Shown here one piece after another: positions 54,030-64,000 of a stretch of 64,000 nucleotides of DNA. Made by a program: the position numbers and the translations under genes. The DNA is taken from NCBI RefSeq assembly GCF_027579695.1, contig NC_083577.1:41111198-41175197 (forward strand). The letters are read 5' to 3'. Below the pieces are notes generated by a model. It made no database searches and was not told where the DNA came from. It was given only the letters and a program-made list of their open reading frames with translations. Source of the stretch: Neoarius graeffei (Eukaryota; Chordata; Actinopteri; Siluriformes; Ariidae). The number at the start of each line of letters is the position of its first letter. The stretch's first letter is position 1.

Positions 54030-54955
54030 CATAATGCACCAAATGTTTTAAATGGAGCAACAGACAGGTCTGGACTGCAGGCAGGCCAGTTTAGCACCTG
54101 GACTCTTACTATGGAGCCATGCATTTTTAATATGTGCAGAAAGCGGTTTGGCATTGTCTTGCTGAAAGAAGGAAGGCCTTCCCTGAAAAAGATTTTGTCT
54201 GGATGGCAGCATATTGCTCTGAAACATGTATATATCATTCAGCATTAATGATGCCTTTCCAGATGTACAAACTACCCATATCATGTGCACTAATGCACCC
54301 TCATACCATAACAGATGCTGGCTTTTGAACTGTGCACTGATAACAAGCCAGATGGTTCCTCTCCTCTTTAGCCTGGAGGACGCGATGTCCATGATTTCTA
54401 AAAAGAATTTCTACTTTTGATTTGTCAGACCTCAGGACAATTTTCTGCTTCATCTCAATCCATCGTAAAAGAGCAGGCCAAGAGAAGGTTGTGGTGTTTC
54501 TGGATATTGTTTATATCTGGTTTTAACTTGCATTTGTGGGTATAGTAATGAACTGTTTTCACAGACGATGGTTTTCTGAAGTGTTCCTGAGACCATACAG
54601 TGATTTCCACTACAGACATGTGTCTGCTTTTAATGCAGTGTCGTCTGAGGGCCTGAAGATCACAGGCATCCAATGTCCGTTTTCAGCCTTGTCTCTTGCA
54701 TACAGAGATTTCTCCAGATTCTCTGAATCTTTTAATGATATTATGTACCATAGATGATGTGATCCCCAAACTCTTTGCAATTTTACATTGAGGAATGTTA
54801 TTCTTAAATTGTTGCACTGTTTGCCCACGCAGTCTTTCACAGAGCGGTGAACCCCTCCCTATCTTTACTTCTGAGAGACTCCGCCTCTCTGGGATGCTCT
54901 TTTTATACCCAATCATGTTACTGACCTGTTGCCAATTAACATGAGCCTGACGCAA
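54030..54955 (-). pseudogene. Tc1-like transposase, multiply frameshifted
   Basis: The - strand reads QCKIAKSLGITSSMVHNII (helix-turn-helix of the paired-type DNA-binding region) near 54790. Later it reads FQGRPSFFQQDNAKPLSAH, containing the second catalytic Asp. The WPACSPDLSPIE-type block with the catalytic Glu survives only in part. The first catalytic Asp region is disrupted. Confidence 0.8.
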
Positions 54956-55132
54956 CTTTTTCAGTCTTTTGTTGCCCCTGTCCCAACTGTTCTGAAACGT
55001 GTTGCTGACAAATTCAAAATGAGCGTATATTTTTCAAAAAACAATAACATTTCTCAGTTTCAACATCTGATATGTTGTCTTTGTACTATTTTCAATGAAG
55101 TATAGGGTTTCCATGATTTGCAAATCGTCACA

Positions 55133-55507
55133 TTCTCATCTCATTATCTCTAGCCGCTTTATCCTGTTCTACAGGGTCGCAGGCAAGCTGGAGCCTATCC
55201 CAGCTGACTACGGGCGAAAGGCGGGGTACACCCTGGACAAGTCGCCAGGTCATCACAGGGCTGACACATAGACACAGACAACCATTCACACTCACATTCA
55301 CACCTACGGTCAATTTAGAGTCACCAGTTAACCTAACCTGCATGTCTTTGGATTGTGGGGGAAACCGGAGCACCCGGAGGAAACCCACGCGGACACGGGG
55401 AGAACATGCAAACTCCGCACAGAAAGGCCCTCGCCGGCCCTGGGGCTCGAACCCAGGACCTTCTTGCTGTGAGGCGACAGTGCTAACCACTACACCACCG
55501 TGCCGCC
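55133..55507 (-). mobile_element. tRNA-headed SINE (type A), full length
   Basis: From the TCTCATCTCATTATCTCTAG tail to a CACCACCGTGCCGCC head; body intact. It truncates the Tc1 element to its left. Confidence 0.92.
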
Positions 55508-55513
55508 GTGAGA

Positions 55514-55549
<36 letters not shown>

Positions 55550-55992
55550 TATTTATTTTTTTATTAAACTGATGATAAATTTTACAAGTGATATTTAATA
55601 GTCAGTTGACACATGCCTCAGTTTCCTGAGACCTGATGGGTGTTGATAATAACTTAATAATAAGGAGACAGAAACTGAAGTGAACTACGTAAGTTTGAAA
55701 AAATCAGTGCAAAAATCAGTAATAAAGATGACACATCCTTTGAATCTGTGTGGGTGATAATATTTCTTGTATAACCTTGCCAAACTATCTATTCCAATGT
55801 CCCTTAAAAAGTACAAGCCCCAGGAAAACACGACTTAGCCCCTGGTCTTTTCAATAACAAGAAATGCCCCTACACTGAAGCATTCTAGACTGTAGCGCTA
55901 TAGGGACAGGTTCAGGGATTTTTCTCAACAGTAGGTGGGAATGGTTCTGAAGTCACTCTTCAGCCAATAACTTTATGTATTGAAGTCAGAAG
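55508..55992. other. No gene; (TA)n run then unique sequence
   Basis: A TA microsatellite at about 55518-55543 is followed by A/T-rich sequence without recognised features. Confidence 0.5.
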
Positions 55993-55994
55993 TA

Positions 55995-57283
55995 CAACCC
56001 CGATTCCAAAAAAGTTGGGACAAAGTACAAATTGTAAATAAAAATGGAATGCAATAATTTACAAATCTCAAAAACTGATATTGTATTCACAATAGAACAG
56101 AGACAACATGTCAAATGTCGAAAGTGAGACATTTTGAAATTTCATGCCAAATATTGGCTCATTTGAAATTTCATGATAGCAACACATCTCAAAAAAGTTG
56201 GGACGGGGCAATAAGAGGCTGGAAAAGTTAAAGGTACAAAAAAGGAACAGCTGGAGGACTAAATTGCAACTCATTAGGTCAATTGGCAATAGGTCATTAA
56301 TATGACTGGGTATAAAAAGAGCATCTTGGAGTGGCAGCGGCTCTCAGAAGTAAAGATGGGAAGAAGATCACCCATCCCCCTAATTCTGCGCTGACAAATA
56401 GTGGAGCAATATCAGAAAGGAGTTCGACAGTGTAAAATTGCAAAGAGTTTGAACATATCATCATCTACAGTGCATAATATCATCAAAATATTCAGAGAAT
56501 CTGGAAGAATCTCTGTGCGTAAGGGTCAAGGCCGGAAAACCATACTGGGTGCCCGTGATCTTCGGGCCCTTAGACGGCACTGCATCACATACAGTTCAGA
56601 AGTCTGCATCTCTGATGGTATGGGGTTGCATTAGTGCATGTGGCATGGGCAGCTTACACATCTGGAAAGACACCATCAATGCTGAAAGGTATATCCAGGT
56701 TCTAGAGCAACATATGCTCCCATCCAGACGACGTCTCTTTCAGGGAAGACCTTGCATTTTCCAACATGACAATGCCAAACCACATACTGCATCAATTACA
56801 GCATCATGGCTGCGTAGAAGAAGGGTCCGGGTACTGAACTGGCCAGCCTGCAGTCCAGATCTTTCACCCATAGAAAACATTTGGCGCATCATAAAACGGA
56901 AGATACGACAAAAAAGACCTAAGACAGCTGAGCAACTAGAATCCTACATTAGACAAGAATGGGTTAACATTCCTATCCCTAAACTGAGGAGCAACTTGTC
57001 TCCTCAGTCCCCAGATGTTTACAGACTGTTGTAAAGAGAAAAGGGGATGTCTCACAGTGGTAAACATGGCCTTGTCCCAACTTTTTTGAGATGTGTTGTT
57101 GTCATGAAATTTAAAATCACCTAATTTTTCTCTTTAAATGATACATTTTCTCAGTTTAAACATTTGATATGTCATCTATGTTCTATTCTGAATAAAATAT
57201 GGAATTTTGAAACTTCCACATCATTGCATTCCGTTTTTATTTACAATTTGTACTTTGTCCCAATTTTTTTGGAATCGGGGTTG
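55995..57283 (+). mobile_element. Tc1-like transposon with both ends
   Basis: TA duplications at 55993-55994 and 57284-57285. Ends CAACCCCGATTCCAAAAAAG and TTTTTTTGGAATCGGGGTTG belong to long inverted repeats of about 200 bp, with the inner motif CATCTCAAAAAAGTTGGGAC. The transposase inside has a large internal deletion. Confidence 0.92.
56401..57034 (+). pseudogene. Tc1-like transposase with internal deletion
   Basis: The first part (56401-56590) reads RQCKIAKSLNISSSTVHNII, the DNA-binding helix-turn-helix, then GQGRKTILGARDLRALRRHC. About 110 residues with the first catalytic Asp are then missing and the frame shifts. The second part (56590-57034) has SASLMVWGCISACGMGSLHI, FQHDNAKPHTASI (second Asp) and NWPACSPDLSPIENIW (final Glu). 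Confidence 0.85.
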
Positions 57284-57285
57284 TA

Positions 57286-58060
57286 TCTGAAGTGGTTTGT
57301 CAGACACATAATACCAAAATATCCTGCTGTGTGAAATGGATTTAGACAGTTTCTCATACTGTTCCCAAAACTGTTACTCCAACTGTGCACCTACAGAAAG
57401 TGTGTGTAAAAATACACTCATGTTTCATAGTGACTAATCTGCAATGTTGTATAGAATGCTTGGTGTGCAATATTATACAACTTGTATTATATTAACTAGT
57501 ATTATACTCGTATTATGGTGCTAAATTTTATTCGTGTTAGATAAATTATCATTTTTAAATATGTAATTTTATTCACCATCACATGTTTTTGTCTGTCTCC
57601 TATATTACTTTCCACTGTTAGTATGTAGAACTATAAAGGGAAAAAAAAACCTCATTCTACTCTGGATGTCACTTTAACGAATTGAGATCACATTTAGTTG
57701 GTGTTTTGCTAAGCTGGTTAAGCCTTAACACTTTTTAAAAAAAATATCTTAATGATTTTTTGTATCACACCAGTCTGCCAGTTCTCATAAATGTCACCCT
57801 ACTGTGCAAAATTACCCATGACATTAAATTTCATAATGTCTATCTCTGCAAAATATAGCTGTTTATGTTAAAGGTCAACTATTATTCTACCATAATGACT
57901 AATTTTAATAACCATTGACATGATATTTCCACCCTGTTATGCACCACCCTGTTAAACCTGTTTCCTAATAGAATGGAATTTACACATAACATGTAAATGT
58001 TTTGATCACATCAGTAATCAGCAAGTTATTTTGAATAATGAATATTTGTATAATATTAAA
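57286..58060. other. No gene seen
   Basis: A/T-rich sequence without recognised features. Confidence 0.5.
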
Positions 58061-58077
58061 TACTTGCTCGGCAGCCA

Positions 58078-59217
58078 CTTTACTAGGTCATTCTTGCAAT
58101 TAGCTGGTCAGACAATTATGTGATAAGATCTTAATGCAGAAAATAATGTAGATAAAGGTTAAAAGCTTCAGTTCACATCAAACATCAGAATAAATTTGTT
58201 AGTCATTTCGACCATGGCATGGTTATTGGTGCCTGATGGGTGAATGCTGTGAATATTTCATATACTGCTGATCTCCTGGGATTTACATGTGTAATAGTCT
58301 TGAGAGTTTACACAGAGAAGTGCATAAACAAACAAACCAACATCCAGTAAGTTGCAGTTCTGCAGTTGGACATGCCTTGCTGATTAAGAGGTCAGAGTAG
58401 AATGGCCAGACTTGGTTGAGCTGACAGGAAGGCTATGGTAACTCAAATAACCACTCTTTACAGCTGTGGTGAGCAGCAAATCATCTCAGAATGCACATCA
58501 TGTTGTACCTTACGGTGGATGGACTACAGAAGACCACATCGGGTTCCACTTCTGTCAGCAAAGGAGTCTGAGGCTATAGTGTGCAGAGACTCACCAAAAA
58601 TGGACAGTTGATGATTGGAAACCATTACCTGTCCTGATGACTTTCTACTGCAACAATCAGATGGTGGGCTCAGAATTTGGCATCAACAGCTTGATTCCAT
58701 GGACCCAACCTGCCTTGTATGAATAGTTGGCTGATGGCATGGTGTTAAGTTGTAGGCAAACTTTTTTTGGCACGCACTGGACCCCTTAATACCAACTGAT
58801 CCTCATTTGAATGCCACAGCCTATCTGAGTATTGCTGAACATGTGCACCTCATTATTGTTATTTGCCCATTTTATAATGGTTACTTCCAACATAAAAATG
58901 TGCCATGTCATAATGCACAAGTTATTTCAAGCTGATTCCATGAACATGTCAATAAGTGTACATCAGTGGCCTCCTCAGCGACCAGATCTGAATCCAATAG
59001 AGCACCTATGAGATGTAGTAGAAAGGGTGATTTGCAGCCCTGTGTGCAGCTGACAAATCTGCATCAATGTGATGCAATCATGCAAACACGGATCAGATCG
59101 AATTCTCAAAGAAAACCACCTAGTGGTATTTAGGCCACAAAGAATTGAAGCTGTTCTGAAAGCAAAGGCAGGACTTACCCAGTATACCTATGATGTTCCT
59201 AATAAAGTGGCCAGTGC
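58078..59217 (+). mobile_element. Old Tc1-like transposon, decayed
   Basis: Ends resemble each other inverted: CACTTTACTAGG on the left and CTAATAAAGTGGCCAGTG on the right. The interior keeps traces of Tc1 transposase, such as the CAGCGACCAGATCTGAATCC block (translating as QRPDLNPIEH near 58975) with the final catalytic Glu. Many stops. Older than the elements at 55995 and 60499. Confidence 0.7.
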
Positions 59218-59289
59218 ATGTCAACACTGGTTACATGCTTGCACTGTAGAGATACTAAGATGAATACAACTGCATGAAATGAATGACCA

Positions 59290-60047
59290 CTATATAAAAC
59301 ATTATCTATCAAATTATGCTGCCACCACTATGCTTTATTGTGGAGGATGAGGTCCTCAGCATGATCAAGAGTATTGGGTTTCTGCCAAACATAGCACTTT
59401 CTTCAAGGTCAGCATGTTCAATTTTGGTCTCATCAGACAAGACAACCTTTGTGTGGAATGTCCATGATATGGCTGTCCTGTGAAAAACCTCTCCTATCTG
59501 AACTGTGGATCTCTCTAGCTCTGAGTAATTCTTGGCCTTTTGGTTGCTTCCATGAATAATGTCCTTCTTAAACAGTCACTGACCTATGCTAAATCACATC
59601 TTTTAGCCAAAGTTCTGTAATATTCTTTCCATTTTACAATAATGATGTAATGGTCCTCTGTAGAATGATGAAAGTCTGACATACTTTTCCAGAACTTTGT
59701 CCTCGTCTTGTTTTGATTGCTTATTGGTATTCATGGTGCTGTTTGTTTAGGTATGCTCCTTAACAAACTCTGGGGTTTTCCAGAAACAGGTATTAATATT
59801 GAAATCATGTAAAATCTTAACTGCACACATCTGGATTCCATTTAACTAATAATGTGACTTCTGATGGCAACTTGTTGCACCAGATCTAATTTGAGGGTTT
59901 CACAGCAATGGGGTGAATTCAATCCTAATATTCAATATTATGGGTTATTCATGACATAATCTCAATCAAGTCTGTTGCACATCCAGGTTTTAACACAAAC
60001 AAAATATGGAACATTAAGTGGTGTGAATATTTATGCAAAGCACTGAA
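59290..60047 (-). mobile_element. Tc1-like transposon fragment
   Basis: The - strand carries words like a Tc1 transposase (CATAGTGGTGGCAGCATAAT, the HGGGSI region) and ends at TGTGAATATTTATGCAAAGC, a Tc1-type end sequence. The first half of the transposase remains as decayed sequence; the C-terminal half is missing. Confidence 0.6.
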
Positions 60048-60063
60048 AAGCTTTGTTTTTTGG

Positions 60064-60210
60064 TTTACATTACATTACATTACATTACATTTAGCAGACA
60101 CTCTTATCCAAAGCGATGTACAACAAGTGCAAAAGTCAGGTACGAGAAGTGCTGAACTTCTAGACAAGATAGTTCTAGTGCCAACTGAACAAGTGACAGA
60201 ATAACACTTC
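60064..60210. repeat. TTACA-repeat and dispersed fish repeat
   Basis: Four TTACA units followed by TTTAGCAGACACTCTTATCC and AAGCGATGTACAA, a dispersed repeat start that is common in fish genomes. Class not certain. Confidence 0.6.
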
Positions 60211-60498
60211 ATGTAATATTTTGTTGAAATACCAACACTCAGCAAATAGCCAAGGAAACAAGTCAAGTCAAAGTCCCTCTCATGCCAGAATCTGGTCTTC
60301 CCAGGTAGTCTCCTGTCCCAGTACGAACCAACTCTTTAAGGCATATGGGTGCGGCGCCAATCTCCGTTTCAATAGCCCTCAGCCTCTTGCCTATACAGCT
60401 AGGGTTACAGTGGAGGGCTAGTCCTCTGCTAACTGCGAGAGTTTGACTTCGTCACTCGCATCTGTATTGCAGTGTCCCTTGCCAGATGGTAGTAGGTA

Positions 60499-62085
60499 CA
60501 GTGCCTTGCAAAAGTATTCATACCCCTTGAACTTTTTCACATTTTTCCACCTTACAACCACAAACTTATAAGTTTTTTATTGAGATTTTATGTGATAGAC
60601 CAACACAGAGTAGCACATAATTGTGAAGTGAAACGAAAATGATAAATGGTCTTCAAAATTTTAAACAAATAAAAATCTGAAAAATATGATGTGCATTAGT
60701 ATTCAGCCCCCTGTACTCTGATACCTCTAAATACAATCCAGTGCAATCAATTGCCTTCAGAAGTCATCTAATTAGTTAATAGAGTCCTACTGTGTGTAAT
60801 TTACTCTCAGCATAAATACACTTGTTCTGTGAAGGCCTCAGTGGTTTGCTAGAGAACACTGAAGAACAAACAGCATCATGAAGACCAAAGAACTCACCAG
60901 ACAGGTCAGGGATAAAGTTCTGGAGAAGTTTAAAGCAGGGTTAGGTTATAAAAAAAATATCCCAAGCTCTGAACATCTCAAGAAGCACTGTTCAATCCAT
61001 CATTCAAAAATGGAAAAAGTATGGCACAACTGCAAATCTACCAAGACATGGCCGTCCACCTAAACTGACAGAGCGAGCAAGGAGAGCACTGGTCAGAGAA
61101 GCAGCCAAGAGGCCCATGATCACTCTGGAGGATCTGCAGAAATCCACAGTTCAGGTGGGAGAATCTGTGCACAGGACAACTATAAGTCGTACACTCCACA
61201 AATCTGGCCTTTTTGGAAGAGTGGCAAGAAGAAAGCCATTGTTGAAAGACAGGCATAAGAAGCCATATAGGGGACACAGCAAACATGTGGAAGAAGGTGC
61301 TTTGGTCAGATGAGTCCAAAGTTGAACTTTTTGGCCTAAATGCAAAGGGCTATGTGTGGCGGAAAACTAACACTGCTCATCACCCTGCACACACCATCCC
61401 CACTGTGAAACATGGTGGTGGCAGCATCACACTATGGGGATGCTTTTCTTCAGCAGGGACAGGGAAGCTGGTCAGAGTTGATGGGAAGATGGATGGAGCT
61501 AAATACAGGGCAATCCTGGAAGAAAACCTGTTGGAGGCTGCAAAAGACTTGAGACTGGGAAGGAGATTCACCTTCCAGCAAGACAATGACCCTAAACATA
61601 CAGCCAGAGCTACAATGGAATGGTTTAGATCAAAGAATATTCATGTGTTAGAATGGCCCAGTCAAAGTCCAGACCTAAATCCCATTGAGCATCTGTGGCA
61701 AGACTTGAAAATTGCTGTTCACAGATGCTCTCCATACAATCTGGCTGAGCTTGAGCTATTTTGCAAAGAAGAATGGGCAAAAATTTCAGTGTCTAGATGT
61801 GCAAAGCTGGTAGAGACATACCACAAAGAGACTTGCAGCTGTAATTGCAGCAAAAGGTGGCTCTACAAAGTATTGATGCAGGGGGGCTGAATACTAATGC
61901 ACATCACATTTTTCAGATTTTTATTTGTTTAAAATTTTGAAGACCATTTATCATTTTCGTTTCACTTCACAATTATGTGCTACTCTGTGTTGGTCTATCA
62001 CATAAAATCTCAATCAAAAACTTATAAGTTTGTGGTTGTAAGGTGGAAAAAGTTCAAGGGGTATGAATACTTTTGCAAGGCACTG
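60499..62085 (+). mobile_element. Tc1-like transposon, 1587 bp, both ends intact
   Basis: TA at 60497-60498 and 62086-62087. Inverted ends CAGTGCCTTGCAAAAGTATT and AATACTTTTGCAAGGCACTG extend, with few differences, over about 200 bp at each side, including CACAAACTTATAAGTTTTT. It carries the most complete transposase in the window. Confidence 0.95.
60878..61890 (+). pseudogene. Tc1-like transposase, nearly whole but twice frameshifted
   Basis: An ATG at 60878 opens MKTKELTRQVRDKVLEKF. After a frameshift at the A-run near 60953 the paired-type region continues (STVQSIIQKWKKYGTTANL, then GRPPKLTERARRAL). A second frameshift near 61285 precedes VLWSDESKVELFG (first Asp), FQQDNDPKHTA (second Asp) and WPSQSPDLNPIEHLW (Glu). 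Spacing between the second Asp and the Glu is 34 residues, the DD34E signature of Tc1. The end at 61888-61890 is natural. Confidence 0.92.
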
Positions 62086-62175
62086 TATCATTTTTATGAT
62101 GGTCTTTGGTATGACCTGACTGCAAGTAGAACTCGCAATGTCCCAGTCGAGAGGCGGACACGCTAACTACTAGGC

Positions 62176-63508
62176 CAACTCATGGTCCAAGGAAACAAGG
62201 CAACCATACAAATGAACTGACAAATAGAAAAAAATAAAACTCCAACAGCTAACCCCAAACTAGATGGTACACAGTCTGGGTTGGTCAAGACCGATACGCA
62301 GTTTAATCTTTGTATGTTAACTCTGCATCCCAAACATACTGTTTAGTATCATCGATGACCAATTTTGACCCCCAGTGGCACTTCAGCAACATGTAATTTA
62401 CTTAATGTGGTACAGTGGGTATCTTTCAGCTCCAGGGTCCCTGATTTGCTCCTGAGCTCAGTGTACTGACTGTGTGGAGTTTGGCATGTTCTCCCTGACC
62501 AGGAAAAAGTGATCACTGAAAACAAATGAATTCAGATTACAATGTGATAAGTGGAAATGGAAAACTAGGCTAAGTTCACATTGTCTCGAGTATATACAAT
62601 GAAATGTTATAAATGCTGTAAGAGGATAAATTACAGGACTTCACATGTGTTGCTGGAAAAAGAGAAAGGGACTGGATTTCATCAGTGAGCATACAGACAC
62701 TGCTTTACAAAGCTGTCCATGACAAAGTGGCTAATGCTTGCACTTCCTGTGCATTTCCATCTTCATAAGTGAAATGCTGAGAAAGGAGAGTTAATGTAAC
62801 TCAAATAAATACTTGTCACACACCAGGTTGGGCCTCAGTATGAAGTGGAGTGTGAAAGTCAACCACTGAGTAGAGCTGTTGCAAGTGAAAACAGCTAGGC
62901 GAGGCTACCAACACGGACACGTAAAGCATTCATATGGATTAAACTTTTAGCAAAATTAATTGTTTTGTAATTGTCATGGTAATGTTGATATTTTTGTGCA
63001 TATATAACCACACACATATACAGTACATTGAAGTAATCACACATATACACTGATTTCATTTTATGCTGATTAGATATTAATTCAAAGCCAAGTATGCTGA
63101 TTTTCAGTAAAGAGTAACTGAAGTTGATTCTATTAAAAGTAATAATGAATTGATTTGTGAATTATCATAATTACAGTAAACAAGTAAAATGGAGTAAAGA
63201 CATTGAGGTTGCCGAAACTGAAAGGTTGTTTTCTGCTAAATCACAGGCCTATTTAAAACGTGTATTATTCTAACTCCAGCACCTGCAGTTTTTTTTTAAC
63301 CATATGTTGTAATGAGCTAGCCAAGGCCATGTTGTATCAAGTCATGTTTACTCTGAATCAAGCAATTGTTAATTCTGAATCATGTGATTCATGTGCCGGA
63401 GTGTTTGGCATGCTAATGTAATACATTTTATCAAGTCTTGCAAGTCAATCTGAATGGTGTATTGTGCTTATGTTATTTCAATATTTAATGAATATCTACA
63501 GTGGTTTA
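62176..63508. other. No gene seen
   Basis: A/T-rich unique-looking sequence. A piece at 62470-62494 (GTGTGGAGTTTGGCATGTTC) resembles a few bases of a SINE body and may be a relic. Confidence 0.5.
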
Positions 63509-63664
63509 AATAACAGGTCAACAACAATTTGTGTTCATGTAGACACCAATAGTTGCCTTGATATAATTTAATCATGTTTTAATGCTCCATGTAGCCTACG
63601 CAGAACCAGCCAGCCAACCACACCATAGCCAGCCTTTGGCATATTAGTCACATATAGGGATAAA
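63509..63664 (+). repeat. 155-bp segment, second copy of 52887-53040
   Basis: The same segment in the same orientation 10.6 kb away; see the first copy. It is followed directly by a SINE. Confidence 0.85.
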
Positions 63665-63666
63665 AT

Positions 63667-64000
63667 ATGGTGTGGTGGTGAGCACTGTCGCCTCACACCA
63701 AGAAGGTCCTGGGTTCGAGCCCAGCAGCCGGCGAAGGCACATTCTGTGTGGAGTTTGCATGTTCTCCCTGTATCTGCCCAGGTTTCCTGTGGGTGCTCCG
63801 GTTTCCCTCACAGTCCAAAGACATGCAGGTTAGGCTAATTGGTGTCTCTAAATTGACTGTAGGTGTGAATGGTTGTTAGTCTCTGTGTCAGCCCTGTGAT
63901 GACCTGGCAGTTTGTCCAGGGCGTACCCCGCCTCTCACCCATAGTCAGCTGGGATAGGCTCCAGTTTGCCTGTGACCCTGTAGAACAGGAGAAGTGGCTA
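63667..64000 (+). mobile_element. tRNA-headed SINE (type A), cut by window end
   Basis: Head TGGTGTGGTGGTGAGCACTG (an A box with some loss); B box GGGTTCGAGCCCAG; body through TGTAGAACAGGAGAAGTGGC. The tail would continue past the right edge. Confidence 0.9.

Larger units (their letters stand above)
53268..55132 (-). mobile_element. Tc1-like transposon, truncated, with nested SINE
   Basis: Left end CAACCCCAGTTCC follows a TA at 53266-53267 and leads into a long terminal repeat. The right end stops at about 55132, where a SINE joins it. The transposase is on the - strand and a SINE sits at 53579-53955. This is a relative of the element at 55995. Confidence 0.85.
60240..62175 (-). mobile_element. 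tRNA-headed SINE of another type, split by Tc1
   Basis: The - strand head at about 62175 reads GAGTTGGCCTAGTAGTTAGC, then GTGTCCGCCTCTCGACTGG, an A-box-like tRNA start. The body resumes at 60496-60240 after the Tc1. Its 3' region shares no sequence with type A or B SINEs. The B box is degenerate. Confidence 0.65.

Overview
This is vertebrate nuclear DNA, almost certainly from a teleost fish. A 25-exon splicing-factor gene with GT-AG introns lies in a dense bed of fish-type repeats: tRNA-headed SINEs with a DANA-like body, Tc1-like, hAT-like, PIF/Harbinger-like and THAP-bearing DNA transposons, L2/Rex1-type LINE pieces, GATA and TA microsatellites and one decayed retroviral env piece. The repeat mix would suit an otophysan such as a catfish, but that is an inference. 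Nothing looks bacterial, and there is no CRISPR array. | Gene content: the one complete gene is sf3b1, the largest subunit of the SF3b complex of U2 snRNP. It runs on the + strand from the ATG at 20908 to the stop at 41312. All 25 coding exons can be read, with canonical GT-AG introns and consistent phases. They give 3945 nt and 1314 residues, ten more than human SF3B1. On the - strand at 6400-6500 there is a plausible first coding exon of coq10b. This fits the head-to-head SF3B1/COQ10B order known in human; the rest of that gene would lie beyond the left edge. | Layout: 1-6390 holds an LTR-like piece, a broken L2/Rex1-type LINE on the + strand, and a second LINE copy on the - strand split by a THAP element and a SINE. 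6400-6650 is the putative coq10b exon and promoter. 6880-20740 is a nested mosaic of transposons between the two gene starts, including two oppositely oriented 1-kb THAP elements inside one SINE. 20750-41515 is sf3b1, with large nested transposons in introns 3, 20 and 21. 41516-43525 is flank with one SINE. 43526-46128 is a minisatellite of about 65 units of 40 bp, each carrying a CTCF-like core and a TAATTA core. 46129-52400 holds a MITE, the env remnant, SINEs and a THAP element. 52400-64000 is mostly SINEs and four Tc1-like elements, one with both ends and a nearly whole but frameshifted transposase. | Working together: sf3b1 is the only gene here with visible intact function. Its HEAT-repeat residues homologous to the human cancer hotspots are all wild type. 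Every transposase seen is broken, so the transposons are passive passengers. The most unusual feature is the CTCF-like minisatellite about 2.2 kb past the sf3b1 stop, which could in principle act as a chromatin boundary.
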